A DNA stretch of 64,000 bases from Streptomyces xinghaiensis S187 (GCF_000220705.2 NZ_CP023202.1:2480001-2544000); one strand, 5' to 3'; counted from the first letter of the stretch, positions 17,864 to 27,163 are shown. The notes: generated from the sequence alone by a model not told the origin. Program-made: numbers and translations.

Positions 17864-20506
17864 TCAGTAGAGGCTCAGCAGCGCCTCGACCGGGTCGGTG
17901 CCCGGCGACTCCCCGTCCGGCAGGGCGAGTTCGAACCAGACGGTCTTGCCGCGCGGGGTGCGCCGGCTGCCCCAGCCACTGCTGAGCAGGCCGACGAGCT
18001 GCAGGCCCCGGCCGCCCTCGTCGGTGTCGCGGGCGCGCCGGCGCCGCGGCTGGACCAGGCCGCTGTCCCACACCTCGCAGACCAGGGTGCGGTCCAGCAG
18101 CAGACGGAGCCGGATCTCCCCCTCGCCGTACCGCAGGGCGTTGGTGACCAGCTCGCTGACCAGCAGCTCGGTCGTGTCGACGAGCTCCTCCAGGCCCCAG
18201 GCCACCACCTGGTCCCGGGACAGTTCCCGCGCCCGGGAGACCGACTGCGGCTCGCGCAGCAGCGTCCAGTCGCCGACGGACTCCGCCGGCAGGCCCTGGA
18301 CCCGCGCCATGAGCAGGGCGGTGTCGTCCTCGCCGTGCTGGGTGTGCAGGGTGCCCAGCACATGGTCGGCCACGTCCTCCAGCGGCCGGCCCTGGTTGTC
18401 CAGGGCGGCGCGGAACGCCTGCAGCCCTTCCTCCAGCGGGTGTTCGCGGGACTCGACGAGGCCGTCGGTGTAGAGGGCCAGCAGCGCCCCGTCGGGGAGT
18501 TCCACCTCGACCTCCTCGAAGGGCTCCCCGCCGACGCCGAGCGGCATCCCGGTGGGGACCTCCATCATCAGCGCCGATTCGCCGGGCTCCACCAGGACGG
18601 GCGGCAGATGACCGGCGTTGGCGAAGGTGCAGCGCCGGGTGACGGGGTCGTAGACCGCGTAGACGCAGGTGGCGAGGTAGACCTCGGAGAGGTCGTCGGC
18701 CTCGCGGCCGCTCCGGGCCGCGGAGCGCGATCCGCTCTGCGTGCCGTGGGCGACGTGGGTGCCGGCGGGCGCGGCCAGGCCGCGGGCGATCTCGTCCAGG
18801 TGGGAGAGCACCTCGGCCGGCTCCAGGTCGAGCATGGCCAGGGTGCGGACGGCGGTGCGCAGTTCGCCCATGGCGACGGCGGCGCGCAGGCCGCGGCCCA
18901 TGACGTCGCCGACGACCAGCGCCGTGCGGTGGCCGGGCAGTTCGATGACGTCGAACCAGTCGCCGCCAACCTCGGTGGCGGTGGTGCCGGGCAGGTAGCG
19001 GCAGGCGATGTCGAGCCCCGCCGCCTCCGGGTCGCCGGGCGGCAGCAGGCTGCGCTGGAGGATCAGCGCCCGCTCGTGCTCGCGGCGGTAGAGGCGGGCG
19101 TTGTCGATGCAGACGGCGGCGCGGGAGGCCAGCTCGGCGGCCAGGCCCAGATCGCGCTCGCCGAACGGCTCGCTGCCCTTCACCCGGGAGAAGCGGACGA
19201 GGCCGACCACCGTGTCGTGGGCGATCATCGGCACGGCCAGGGTGGACTGCACGATCGCGGCCAGGTCGGGCCGGTCGTCGCTGCCCCAGCCGGGGACGAC
19301 GTGGGGGCGGCCGGTGCGCAGGGCGTCGGCGAGCGAGGAGTCGAAGGGGTACCGGTGCACGGCCCCCACCTTCACCGGGGAGCTCGCGCTCCGCCGCCCC
19401 TCCCCGTCGTCGGGCTCGGACAGCGGCAGCGGGGCGCCGGAGACGGCGCTGGCGAAGGCGACCCGGCGCATCTCGGCGCTGCCGTCGGCCAGCCCGGGCA
19501 CCGGCTCGCGGCCGACCCGCGCGGAGAACGGGGCCTCGTCCCGGCTGAGGAGTCCCTGGAAGAGGTCGACGGAGGCGATGTCGCAGAACTGCGGCACGGC
19601 CACCGCGAGCAGTTCCCGGGCCGTGGTCTCCAGGTCGAGGGAGTTGCCGATCCGGGCACCGGCGGCGTTGAGCAGGGCGAGGTTGCGCCGGGCGCTGGCG
19701 GCCTCGCGTTCGGCGTTCCGCCGCCGGGTGACGTCGGTGCCGAGGCCGGCCACGCCGATGGGGCGGCCGCCCGCGTTGTGCAGCCGGTAGAGGTTGACGG
19801 TCCAGCGGTGCTGCTCCTCGTCGCCCCGTACGGAGCCGAGGAGTTGGAGGTCGGTGACGGGGCTGCCGGTCTCCAGCACCTTGCGGACCGCGTTCTCCAG
19901 CCGGTCGGCCTCGCCGGGCGGCAGATAGTCGGCGGGGACGCAGCCGCGGTGGGACTCGGGGGTGCCGCCGAAGACGGTGGCGAAGCGCTCGTTCACCCGC
20001 ATGATCCGGAGGTCCGTGCCGAAGAGCATGAAACCCATCGGAGATTGGCCGAAAACCGCCTCCGAAACGGCAAGGTCGGTCTCGATGCCGCGGAGGGCGC
20101 GGACGTCCACGACGATGCAGACGGCGCCGCGTTCACCCTTCTCGGTGTCGGCCGGCATCACATAGACCTCGGCGAGGCCGTGCCCCCCGGAGCCGTCGGC
20201 GGCCCGGAAGGGGACCAGGCCGACCCACTCGCGGCCGTCCATGATGTCCGCCATCGTGCGGCGCCCCCGGTCCCGCAGATCGGGCCGGAGGAAGGCTTCG
20301 ACCGGGTCCTTGCCGAGAGCGTCGCGGGCGGGGATGCCGAGCTGTTCCGCGGCCCGGTCGCTCCACTGGGCGATCCGGCCGTCCGGCCCCAGCGAGAAGG
20401 AGGCCACCCCGATGTAGTCGTAGATCGAGCCGGGCGGATGCCCCTGCCACACGGGCACACCGGTTGCCTCGCCGGCCGATCCCGGCCCCGCTGGTATATC
20501 GCTCAC
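17864..20506 (-). CDS. Multi-sensor PP2C (SpoIIE) phosphatase with ATPase module
   Basis: An 880-residue signalling protein. Order: PAS domain (about 25-135), second PAS (about 145-265), GAF (about 275-460), PP2C/SpoIIE phosphatase (about 490-690; EVGGDWFDVIELPG and VVGDVMGRG hold metal ligands), and an RsbW-like HATPase (about 745-870; ELVTNALRYG N-box, DEGGRGLQLV G-box). Such proteins act in partner switching: the phosphatase dephosphorylates an anti-anti-sigma factor and the ATPase may phosphorylate it or bind sigma. No membrane segment is seen, so signals are cytoplasmic. A second ATPase gene lies directly upstream on the same strand. The signal and target sigma factor are unknown. Confidence 0.93.
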   Translation of the reverse strand: MSDIPAGPGSAGEATGVPVWQGHPPGSIYDYIGVASFSLGPDGRIAQWSDRAAEQLGIPARDALGKDPVEAFLRPDLRDRGRRTMADIMDGREWVGLVPFRAADGSGGHGLAEVYVMPADTEKGERGAVCIVVDVRALRGIETDLAVSEAVFGQSPMGFMLFGTDLRIMRVNERFATVFGGTPESHRGCVPADYLPPGEADRLENAVRKVLETGSPVTDLQLLGSVRGDEEQHRWTVNLYRLHNAGGRPIGVAGLGTDVTRRRNAEREAASARRNLALLNAAGARIGNSLDLETTARELLAVAVPQFCDIASVDLFQGLLSRDEAPFSARVGREPVPGLADGSAEMRRVAFASAVSGAPLPLSEPDDGEGRRSASSPVKVGAVHRYPFDSSLADALRTGRPHVVPGWGSDDRPDLAAIVQSTLAVPMIAHDTVVGLVRFSRVKGSEPFGERDLGLAAELASRAAVCIDNARLYRREHERALILQRSLLPPGDPEAAGLDIACRYLPGTTATEVGGDWFDVIELPGHRTALVVGDVMGRGLRAAVAMGELRTAVRTLAMLDLEPAEVLSHLDEIARGLAAPAGTHVAHGTQSGSRSAARSGREADDLSEVYLATCVYAVYDPVTRRCTFANAGHLPPVLVEPGESALMMEVPTGMPLGVGGEPFEEVEVELPDGALLALYTDGLVESREHPLEEGLQAFRAALDNQGRPLEDVADHVLGTLHTQHGEDDTALLMARVQGLPAESVGDWTLLREPQSVSRARELSRDQVVAWGLEELVDTTELLVSELVTNALRYGEGEIRLRLLLDRTLVCEVWDSGLVQPRRRRARDTDEGGRGLQLVGLLSSGWGSRRTPRGKTVWFELALPDGESPGTDPVEALLSLY

Positions 20507-20604
20507 GCGCCCGTCCCCTCCAGCTCACCTTGCCCGGACCGGCATGGGCCGAGTATCCAGCACCAACACCATCCGGAACACGGCCTTCACGATCACAGCA
20601 CGGT

Positions 20605-20617
20605 TTCAACTGTTGAA
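20605..20617. promoter_or_regulatory. 13-base palindrome before the phosphatase gene
   Basis: TTCAACTGTTGAA, an odd-length perfect palindrome about 100 bases upstream of the phosphatase start and 29 bases past the ATPase gene stop. It is a possible operator or part of a promoter. Confidence 0.3.
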
Positions 20618-20645
20618 TCGGACGTGATCAGGTCCTTTCTCTCTC

Positions 20646-21113
20646 CTAACCGGAGAGGACCAGCTCGAACCACACCGTCTTCCCCGAACTGCCCCGGCGG
20701 GCACCCCAGCGGTGGGAGACACCGGCCACGAGTTGCAGCCCGCGGCCCCCCTCGTCCTCCGGGGCGGCGATGCGCGTCAGAGGCGGATCGGGCAGCGGGT
20801 CGGACACTTCGACCACAAGAGTACGGTTCGGGGTGCGTTCCATACGGACTCCGATCGGGCCGCTCGCGTAGCGGAGCGAGTTGGTCACCAACTCACTGAC
20901 CAGCAGTACGGTGATATCGCTCACAGCGTTCAGCCGCCACTCCCGCAGCGTGGCGCGGGTCAGCGCACGGGCGTCGCGCAGCGTGCCCGGGCCGGCGGGG
21001 AAGCTCCATTCGGCCACGTGCCCGTTCAGGGAAGGGGTGCCGGGAACCACCGCCTCGGCGGGCCGGAAGGACAGCGGGACCGCCGGCTCGGGGGACCCTG
21101 TGGTGTCACTCAC
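20646..21113 (-). CDS. RsbW-like ATP-binding protein (anti-sigma kinase family)
   Basis: A 155-residue GHKL ATPase domain protein. It has the N-box LVSELVTNSLRYA and G-box EDEGGRGLQLVAGVSHRWG. These small Streptomyces proteins bind ATP and phosphorylate anti-anti-sigma factors or bind sigma factors. The GTG at 21113 was chosen because GGAAG lies eight bases before it; a TTG at 21128 is an alternative. It is closely similar to the C-terminal module of the phosphatase downstream, suggesting a shared target. Confidence 0.85.
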   Translation of the reverse strand: MSDTTGSPEPAVPLSFRPAEAVVPGTPSLNGHVAEWSFPAGPGTLRDARALTRATLREWRLNAVSDITVLLVSELVTNSLRYASGPIGVRMERTPNRTLVVEVSDPLPDPPLTRIAAPEDEGGRGLQLVAGVSHRWGARRGSSGKTVWFELVLSG

Positions 21114-21298
21114 ACCGACCACTTCCAACCGGTCACGGGAGGCCGGGCGTCACGGCCCGAGCGGGTTACTGGCACACTGCGGCCGGACTTAACCGGTCGA
21201 AGCATCGCTTACCCGATATCGCGGTGTGAATATCGCATTACCGCAGCAGCTGTGGCACGAACGGCGCAGCGCGCCCGCCCCACGCCCCGTCCCCCGCG

Positions 21299-21841
21299 TC
21301 ACCCCGCTCCGGCGCACGCTCCGCCGGCCTCCGCCGTCAGCCGCCGTACGACCTCGGCGACGGCGGGGCGGTCCTGGTCCAGCCAGTCCACCTCGCCGGC
21401 CCGCTCGGGCGCCAGCCAGCGCAGGGCGTCGTGGTCCTGCAGCGGCTCCGGCTCACCGGAGACCAGCCGCGCCGTCCAGACCTGCAGGACATGGGGCGGT
21501 GAGAGGGGCCAGGCGCCGGGGACACGGGCCAGCGGGACCACCTCCACGCCCAGTTCCTCGCGGAGTTCACGCACCAGGGCCTCGGGGGCCGTCTCGCCCG
21601 GCTCCACCTTGCCGCCGGGCAGCTCCCACCGGCCGGCGAGCGCGGGCGGCGCGCTGCGCCGGGCCGCGAGCAGCCTGCCGTCGCGCAGGACGGCGCCGCC
21701 GACGACAACGCGCGCTTCCGCCCCGTCCGGGGCGTGCCGGGCTTCGGGGGTGTGCGGCGCTTCCCGGGTTTCCGGGGCGTCCGGGCCCGCCGCCCGCCGG
21801 TCCGCCGCCCGCGTCTCGCGCGCTTCCCCGTCCCGGGTCAT
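21299..21841 (-). CDS. Nudix hydrolase (MutT-like)
   Basis: A 180-residue protein. The Nudix box G-x5-E-x7-REUXEE-x-GU is complete: GGKVEPGETAPEALVRELRE followed by ELGV. Starting VVGGAVLRDGRLLAARRS and LPGG, it fits the MutT/8-oxo-dGTP or CTP pyrophosphohydrolase group, which clears damaged nucleotides. The first 45 residues (Arg/Ala/Asp-rich, Pro-Asp repeats) are a non-conserved extension, and translation might start later. It lies just downstream of the SPOR-like gene on the same strand. Confidence 0.9.
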   Translation of the reverse strand: MTRDGEARETRAADRRAAGPDAPETREAPHTPEARHAPDGAEARVVVGGAVLRDGRLLAARRSAPPALAGRWELPGGKVEPGETAPEALVRELREELGVEVVPLARVPGAWPLSPPHVLQVWTARLVSGEPEPLQDHDALRWLAPERAGEVDWLDQDRPAVAEVVRRLTAEAGGACAGAG

Positions 21842-21868
21842 ACGTGGTGCTCCGTCATGGGACGGACT

Positions 21869-22045
21869 CTACGAGCCGCGGGCCACGCGCTCGACCACGT
21901 ACAGCTGTTCACCCCCGGACCGGTGGAGCCGGGCCGCGGCCTTCTCCGCCTCCGCGCGGGTCGCGTAACTGCCGACGCGGTAGCGGTTGCCGTTGCCGTC
22001 CTCGCGTATGACGAGCCAGGGGAGGACCGCGCCGCCGTCACTCAT
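21869..22045 (-). CDS. Small SPOR-like domain protein
   Basis: A 58-residue protein starting MSDGGAVLPWLVIREDGNG and ending ERVARGS. The pattern GNRYRVGSYATRAEAEKAAARL, then a closing strand QLYVVERV, matches a single SPOR-type beta-alpha-beta unit, a fold that in other proteins binds denuded peptidoglycan. Here there is no signal peptide, so it is probably cytoplasmic and its ligand is unknown. Confidence 0.75.
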   Translation of the reverse strand: MSDGGAVLPWLVIREDGNGNRYRVGSYATRAEAEKAAARLHRSGGEQLYVVERVARGS

Positions 22046-22172
22046 CGCCGCCCCTCCCGCGCCGGGGCGCGCGAGCCCGCGCACAGGGTTCCGTTCTGTG
22101 AGGAAACAGCAGTCTGCATATGCCCGAGCCTACGCCGGGCCCTTACGGAGCGGATACGAGTTTGCACGAAGA

Positions 22173-22214
22173 GGCACGCATCCGGCCACCCGTTCGAGCA
22201 GGCGGATGCGTGCC
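22173..22214 (-). terminator. Hairpin terminator after the GntR gene
   Basis: Perfect 12-bp stem GGCACGCATCCG (22173-22184) / CGGATGCGTGCC (22203-22214) with an 18-base loop, about 125 bases past the regulator stop. Confidence 0.6.
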
Positions 22215-22340
22215 GACGTCACCGCCGGGCGGGCGCCGGGGCACGGCTCCGGGCTCCACGGCGGGGACGGAAACCGTTGGCGGGGGACGGGCCGGGACAC
22301 CCCGGGGCGCGGAAACGGGCGGCGGGGCGGCTCCCGGTGC

Positions 22341-23093
22341 TCATCTGACGGGGAGGTGGTACGAGAGGCGGTAGCGGTCCGCCGGGATCACCACGTCGGC
22401 CGTCTCCACCGCCCGGCCCGAGGCGAAGAATGTCCGGGAGACGACGATGACCACCCGGCCGGGCACCCCGCCCAGCACCACCGTCTCCTCCGCGAGCCCC
22501 GGGCGGGCCCCGACCTCCTCCTGGACGTTGTCCACCACCACGTCGATCGCCGCCATCCGGTCCACCACGCCGCGCCCGGCCAGCGGCCCCTCCTCGGGCA
22601 GCATCACGGGCGTGCGGCCGGTGACCGCCAGCGGCTCCCAGGAGTTGACGATCATCATCGGCTCCCCCTCGGAGCGGTAGAGATAGCGCGTGCACATGAC
22701 CCGGTCACCCGGCTCGGCACCGAGCCGCCGGGCGACCTCGGGGGACGCGGCCTCCTGCTCGCTGCGCGACTCCCACGTGCCCCGCATCCGCTCGTCGGCC
22801 TGCTCCTGCCGGAAGGGGGTGCGGTCGTCCGCCGAGCGGTACCCGGTCCGCGTGATGCGGCGCGGCTCGACGCGCTCCCGTACATACGTGCCCGAGCCCG
22901 AACGGCCCTCCACCAGCCCCTCGGCCATCAGCACCTTGCGGGCCTCCAGCGCCACGGTGTCGGAGACGCCGTACTCCGCGCGGATGCGGGCCTGGGAGGG
23001 GAGTCTGGTGTGCGGCGCCAGGGCACCGTCGACGATTTTCTGCCGCAGGTCGCCGGCGACCCTGAGATACGCGGGCTGCTCACCGAAGGACAC
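22341..23093 (-). CDS. GntR/HutC-family transcriptional regulator
   Basis: A 250-residue DNA-binding repressor. The N-terminal winged helix (LRQKIVDGALAPHTRLPSQA, then VSDTVALEARKVLMAEGLVE) is GntR type. The C-terminal UTRA ligand domain includes GDRVMCTRYLYRSEGEPMMI and ends in ADRYRLSYHLPVR. The GTG at 23093 has a strong GGGAGGGG site; an ATG at 23117 is an in-frame alternative. An inverted repeat just upstream suggests autoregulation. The ligand is unknown. No linked metabolic operon reveals it. Confidence 0.88.
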   Translation of the reverse strand: MSFGEQPAYLRVAGDLRQKIVDGALAPHTRLPSQARIRAEYGVSDTVALEARKVLMAEGLVEGRSGSGTYVRERVEPRRITRTGYRSADDRTPFRQEQADERMRGTWESRSEQEAASPEVARRLGAEPGDRVMCTRYLYRSEGEPMMIVNSWEPLAVTGRTPVMLPEEGPLAGRGVVDRMAAIDVVVDNVQEEVGARPGLAEETVVLGGVPGRVVIVVSRTFFASGRAVETADVVIPADRYRLSYHLPVR

Positions 23094-23129
23094 GTGCCCC
23101 TCCCAACGGGTTGACATTCTGCGACAGCT

Positions 23130-23148
23130 TGGCAACCGAGAGTTGCCA
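23130..23148. promoter_or_regulatory. Probable GntR operator
   Basis: TGGCAAC (23130-23136) and GTTGCCA (23142-23148) are exact inverted repeats around five bases, about 40 bases before the GntR start. The spacing fits a dimeric winged-helix site. The rest of the 23149-23365 gap shows no gene. Confidence 0.55.
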
Positions 23149-23365
23149 TCGCAAGCGAAGGCCAAAGATTCGCCCGAAGGGCTGATGCTGGGCGGGAGCA
23201 GGCATGAACGGGCCCGGCCGGGGAAGCGGCGTGCGTGCGCCGCGTGCGCCGGGTGTGCTGCGTCCGCCGGGGGCTCGGGGGCGGGCCCGGTGCGCCGGGT
23301 GGGCACGCCCCGTCCCGCCCCGCGATGGGCGAACGGGACGGGACGGGAGGGGGCCCCGCCCGGGA

Positions 23366-25000
23366 TCAGAACCGCAGGGCCCAGGAGTTGAGGAAGCCGG
23401 GGGTCGCGGAGGCCGGGTCGTGGACACGGAGCTTCCACACACCGTCCGCCGTCTCACCGGAGGCGTCGACCGTGTAGTGGGCGGTGCTCTCGCCCATCCC
23501 CTCGGGGCCGGCCTCCTTCAGCACGTGGACGGAGCCGCCGGGGGCCACCAGCTCGATCCGGAGACTCTCGCTCCACGCGAACCGGATGTCGACGTCGACC
23601 CCCAGATCGGCCGGGGCGCTGTCCCCGACGCCGGAGACGGCGATGGCGGACTCGGTGACCGCCGTGCCGGCGATGAGGAGGTCGGCGGTGTTCTCGAACC
23701 GCGTGACGGCCGGCCCCTGGCCGCCGCCGCCCGCCTGCCCGCCGATGTGCAGCAGCCGGTCCGGCGATCCGTCGCCCGGGTTGCCGACGGCGCCGGGCAC
23801 CGCCGACGAGACGAGGGTGCCGGACACCTCCGCCGGAGCGGCCGAGGGCCGGTCGCCGAGCAGGAGCGCGGCGGCGCCCGCCACATGCGGGGCGGCCATC
23901 GAGGTGCCGGACGCGGTGTCGGTCGCCGTGTCACCGGCGTTCGTGGCGGAGGTGATGGAGGAGCCGGGGGCGAAGAGGTCCACGCTCTCGCCGTAGTTGG
24001 AGAAGCCGGAGCGCTCCCCCGCCTTCGTGACGGCGCCGACCGTCACGGCTTCGGCCACCCGCGCCGGGGACGAAGTGGAGGCGTCCGCACCGGAGTTGCC
24101 GGCCGCCACGACATAGGTCACACCGGAGGCGATGGAGCCCCGGACCGCCGCGTCCAGGGCGTCGCTGGCGCTGCCCCCCAGGCTGAGGTTGGCGACGGCG
24201 GGCTTGACGGCGTTCTTCGTCACCCAGTCGATACCGGCGATGACGCCCGCCTCGGTGCCGGAGCCGTTGTCGTCCAGGACGCGGACGGCGACGATCTCGG
24301 CCTTCTTGGCCACCCCGTGCTCGGTGCCGGCGATGGTGGCGGCGACATGGGTGCCGTGGCCGACGCCGTCGCCGGCGGAGGTGTCCCCGTCGACCGCGTC
24401 GTAGCCGTACGAGGCACGGCCGCCGAAGTCCTGGTGGCTGATGCGGACTCCGGTGTCGATGACGTAGGCGGTGACGCCCTCACCGGCGGAGTCGGGATAG
24501 GTGTAGCTGGAGTCGAGGGGGAGTTCGCGCTGGTCGAGCCGGTCCAGGCCCCAGGAGGGCGGGGCGGGCTGGGTCGCCGTCGTGGTGACCGTCCGGTTGC
24601 GGTGGACCGAGGCGACGTCCGGATGGGCGGCCAGCCGCCGGGCCTGGCGCTCCGGCAGGCCGAGCGCGAAGCCGTTGAGCGCGGCGTCGTAGGTCTCGGC
24701 TATCTCGCCGCCGTACCGCTCCGCCAGCGCGCGGCCCTGCCGGGAGTCCGCCGCGGGGGCGTCCTCGTCGAGCACGACGATGTAGCTGTCCTCGACCGCT
24801 CCGGCGCCGCCTGCGCCGAGGATCTCGCCCTCCGCGGGCGGTGCGGCCGCGGCGGGCAGGACCCAGACCGCGCCGAGGACGAGGGCCGCGCCGGCCGCGA
24901 GGGCCGGACGAACCAATGGGCGGCTCGGGAGGGCGCGGAGCCGGGGGCGCGGGGAACGCCATAAGCGCCGGGGCTGCCGGGGGTTGCGCATCACTGCCAT
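23366..25000 (-). CDS. Secreted subtilisin-like serine protease with P domain
   Basis: A 544-residue S8 protease. A basic Arg-rich signal peptide with Ala-rich core (about residues 28-50) is followed by an inhibitor-I9 propeptide (DSYIVVLDEDAP to SVHRNRTV). The catalytic domain has Asp182 (VIDTG), His215 (GHGTHVAAT), the oxyanion Asn in AAGNSGAD and Ser367 (SGTSMAAPH). After a Gly-rich linker, the last 120 residues form a proprotein-convertase P domain (LRIELVAPGGSVHVLK to WALRF). The start MAVMRN at 25000 follows an AAGGA site. Expected to act outside the cell on proteins. Transcribed toward the GntR gene with about 250 bases between. Confidence 0.94.
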   Translation of the reverse strand: MAVMRNPRQPRRLWRSPRPRLRALPSRPLVRPALAAGAALVLGAVWVLPAAAAPPAEGEILGAGGAGAVEDSYIVVLDEDAPAADSRQGRALAERYGGEIAETYDAALNGFALGLPERQARRLAAHPDVASVHRNRTVTTTATQPAPPSWGLDRLDQRELPLDSSYTYPDSAGEGVTAYVIDTGVRISHQDFGGRASYGYDAVDGDTSAGDGVGHGTHVAATIAGTEHGVAKKAEIVAVRVLDDNGSGTEAGVIAGIDWVTKNAVKPAVANLSLGGSASDALDAAVRGSIASGVTYVVAAGNSGADASTSSPARVAEAVTVGAVTKAGERSGFSNYGESVDLFAPGSSITSATNAGDTATDTASGTSMAAPHVAGAAALLLGDRPSAAPAEVSGTLVSSAVPGAVGNPGDGSPDRLLHIGGQAGGGGQGPAVTRFENTADLLIAGTAVTESAIAVSGVGDSAPADLGVDVDIRFAWSESLRIELVAPGGSVHVLKEAGPEGMGESTAHYTVDASGETADGVWKLRVHDPASATPGFLNSWALRF

Positions 25001-25223
25001 GGGGGGTTCCTTCTCGGAAAGGTGCGCGGGGTGGGGTGCCGCCCGGCACCGGCGGCCGGGGGGCGCCGATACGCGGGGCGCGGCGGCGCCGGCGGACATG
25101 CACGGCCGCTCGCCGACGCAAGAGTGGCCGACCTCCGCCCCTCGCACAAGAGTGCGCCCACCCCACCGGTCACCCGCGTTTCGGCGGGAGTTCACCGCCC
25201 GGCCGGCTCCGCCACCGCCCCGC

Positions 25224-25487
25224 TCACGTCCGCGTGGTCCCGCTCTCCGGGCCGCCGTCCGTACGGGAGATGACGTCCCCCGGTGCGGCCCGGATGGTGC
25301 GCGGCGCCGGCGGCTCCGCGGCGCCATCGCCGGGGCCGGTTCCGTCACCCGTCTTCATCGCCCTGGCCTCGCTCTTGAGGATGCGGGCCGACTTCCCCAT
25401 CGAACGCGCCAGCTCGGGCAGCTTCTTGGCCCCGAGCAGCACGACGACGACGATGAGGATGAGGGCGATTTCGCTGATCCCGAACAT
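25224..25487 (-). CDS. tatA: Twin-arginine translocase subunit TatA
   Basis: An 87-residue membrane protein: a short N-terminal helix (MFGISEIALILIVVVVLLGA), a hinge with KKLPELARSMGKSA, an amphipathic helix and a polar Gly/Pro tail. This is the TatA/E pore-forming protein for export of folded proteins. It is a stand-alone copy with no tatC beside it, so it may be an accessory paralogue of the main tat operon. It sits upstream of a secreted protease on the same strand with a gap of about 220 bases. Confidence 0.9.
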   Translation of the reverse strand: MFGISEIALILIVVVVLLGAKKLPELARSMGKSARILKSEARAMKTGDGTGPGDGAAEPPAPRTIRAAPGDVISRTDGGPESGTTRT

Positions 25488-25683
25488 CTGTGTATTCCCT
25501 TCCGCGCACCGATGATTGCCCCGTCTGTCCGAAAGTCGCCCCCCGGCCGGGGCCCGCCGGGCCCCCGCATCCGCTGGAGTCCGGGGCCCTCCGCGCCGGA
25601 CGGGTCCGGGAGACCACGTCTTTCGGACGTTCCCCCGCCGAGACCCCCGCTCCGCGGACGGCGCGACGCCGGGCGGCCTATTC

Positions 25684-25701
25684 TTCTACACGCATGTAGA
25701 A
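25684..25701. promoter_or_regulatory. Inverted repeat TTCTACA-N4-TGTAGAA
   Basis: TTCTACACGCATGTAGAA has exact 7-bp arms. It lies 102-119 bases before the small gene at 25803. A closely similar element (TCTACA-N4-TGTAGA) precedes the TerB gene at 27172-27187. The rest of the tatA-25803 gap (25488-25802) shows no gene. Confidence 0.6.
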
Positions 25702-25802
25702 CATGAACAGACGGCCCGTCAGCCGCCGGCCGGAGCATGCCCCGGGCGGCGGTGCGGCAAGCGTCTGTGCCCGGACCGACGGATGAACTTCAGGAGGACA
25801 CG

Positions 25803-26024
25803 GTGGCTTCGATCGACCTGGACAAGGTGCTGGACAAGGCGTGGGCGGACAAGAGCCTCCCCGAAGTCCTGGCCGCACCGGTCTCGGCCCTCAAGGGCGT
25901 GTCGGACCGCGACGGCGAGTTGCTGCGGGAAGCTTTCGGCGTGAAGACGGTCGCCGATCTGGGATCGCTGAAGTACGCCCGGTGGGCCCAGGCCCTGGTG
26001 GCCCTGGACGCATCGGCCAAGTGA
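25803..26024 (+). CDS. Small helix-hairpin-helix-like protein of unknown function
   Basis: A 73-residue protein with GTG start preceded by a perfect AGGAGG nine bases upstream. Reading DLDKVLDKAWADKSLPEVLA, then APVSALKGVSDRDGELLREAFGVKTVADLG, it resembles a helix-hairpin-helix repeat (the segment GVSDRDGELLREAFGVKTVADL looks like the nucleic-acid-binding or protein-contact form). No catalytic motif. It is followed after 64 bases by Spo0M on the same strand, so the two probably share a transcript and the promoter near the inverted repeat. Confidence 0.7.
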   Translation: MASIDLDKVLDKAWADKSLPEVLAAPVSALKGVSDRDGELLREAFGVKTVADLGSLKYARWAQALVALDASAK

Positions 26025-26088
26025 CCGGAGGCCGCGCGGCGGCCCCGGCAGGGAACACAGGAACGGACAAGAAGGAGTGAACGCCGCC

Positions 26089-27105
26089 ATGGTGTTCAAA
26101 CGACTGCTCGGAACGCTCGGTGTCGGCGGACCGACCGTGGACACGGTTCTGGAGGACGGCGCCGTGCCGCCCGGCGGGGTCCTGCGCGGACAGGTCCTGC
26201 TGCGGGGCGGGAGCGCGGACTTCGAGATCGAGCAGATCACGCTGGAGCTGGTCGCCCGGGTCGAGGCGGAGCACGAGGAGGGCGAGCGGGAGGGCACCGT
26301 CCCCTTCGAGCGCTTCACGGTGGGCGGCGGCTTCCGGCTCGCGGAGGGCGAGGAGCGTGCCGTCCCGTTCGCCGTGACGCTGCCCTGGGAGACCCCCGTC
26401 ACCGAGCTCCACGGACAGCCGCTGGGCGTGGTCCTGGGCGTGCGCACCGAACTGGCGGTGGCGGGGGCGAAGGACAAGGGCGACCTCGACGCGCTGACGG
26501 TCCGTCCGCTGCCGGTCCAGGAGGCCGTGCTGGAAGCCCTCGGCGGGCTCGGTTTCGGATTCACCTCCGCCGACCTGGAGCTGGGCCGCATCCACGGCAC
26601 GGGGCAGCAACTGCCGTTCTACCAGGAGATCGAGCTCTCCCCCGCCCCGCAGTACGCGCACGCGGTGAACGAGATCGAGGTGACCTTCCTCGCCGGGCCC
26701 GCCGGGGTAGAGGTCGTGCTGGAGGCCGACAAGCGCGGCGGGCTCTTCTCCGGCGGCCACGACGCCCTGAGCCGCCACACCGTCGGGCACGACGAGGCCG
26801 GGGCGCGCGACTGGCAGGCCGAGGCCGACTCCTGGATCCGGCAACTCGTCGAGAACCGGGCCGCGTACGGGGCCCCCGCGCCGTACGGCCAGGCGTACGG
26901 CCACGGCGGCCCGTACGGAGGCGGGGACGCGCACAAGGACGGCCACCACCACGGCGGCCACGGTTCCGGCCCCGGCATGGGCACCGCCATCGCGGCCGGC
27001 GCGGCCGGCCTGGCCGTCGGGGTCGCCGGCGGCCTGGTGGCCGCCGAGGTCGTCGACGAGATCGGTGACGCCTTCGAGGGCGAGGAGGAGGACGAGGAGG
27101 GCTGA
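26089..27105 (+). CDS. spo0M: Spo0M-family sporulation-control protein
   Basis: A 338-residue cytoplasmic protein of the arrestin-like Spo0M family. The N-terminal 240 residues are beta-rich (MVFKRLLGTLGVGGPTVDTV, PGGVLRGQVLLRGG, VPFAVTLPWETPVTEL). A His/Gly/Tyr-rich low-complexity stretch (about 265-305) follows, then a hydrophobic Gly/Ala helix (about 306-325, AGAAGLAVGVAGGLVAAEVV) and an acidic tail. The helix may anchor the C-terminus in a membrane, which is a Streptomyces-type extension. The ATG at 26089 was chosen over the GTG at 26077 because AAGGAG overlaps that GTG. In Bacillus, Spo0M affects division and sporulation control. Confidence 0.85.
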   Translation: MVFKRLLGTLGVGGPTVDTVLEDGAVPPGGVLRGQVLLRGGSADFEIEQITLELVARVEAEHEEGEREGTVPFERFTVGGGFRLAEGEERAVPFAVTLPWETPVTELHGQPLGVVLGVRTELAVAGAKDKGDLDALTVRPLPVQEAVLEALGGLGFGFTSADLELGRIHGTGQQLPFYQEIELSPAPQYAHAVNEIEVTFLAGPAGVEVVLEADKRGGLFSGGHDALSRHTVGHDEAGARDWQAEADSWIRQLVENRAAYGAPAPYGQAYGHGGPYGGGDAHKDGHHHGGHGSGPGMGTAIAAGAAGLAVGVAGGLVAAEVVDEIGDAFEGEEEDEEG

Positions 27106-27163
27106 CGGGCCCGCCATCCGCCGCTCCGCGCCGGGGAGTTGTCCTTCCCGGCACCCCGTGACC

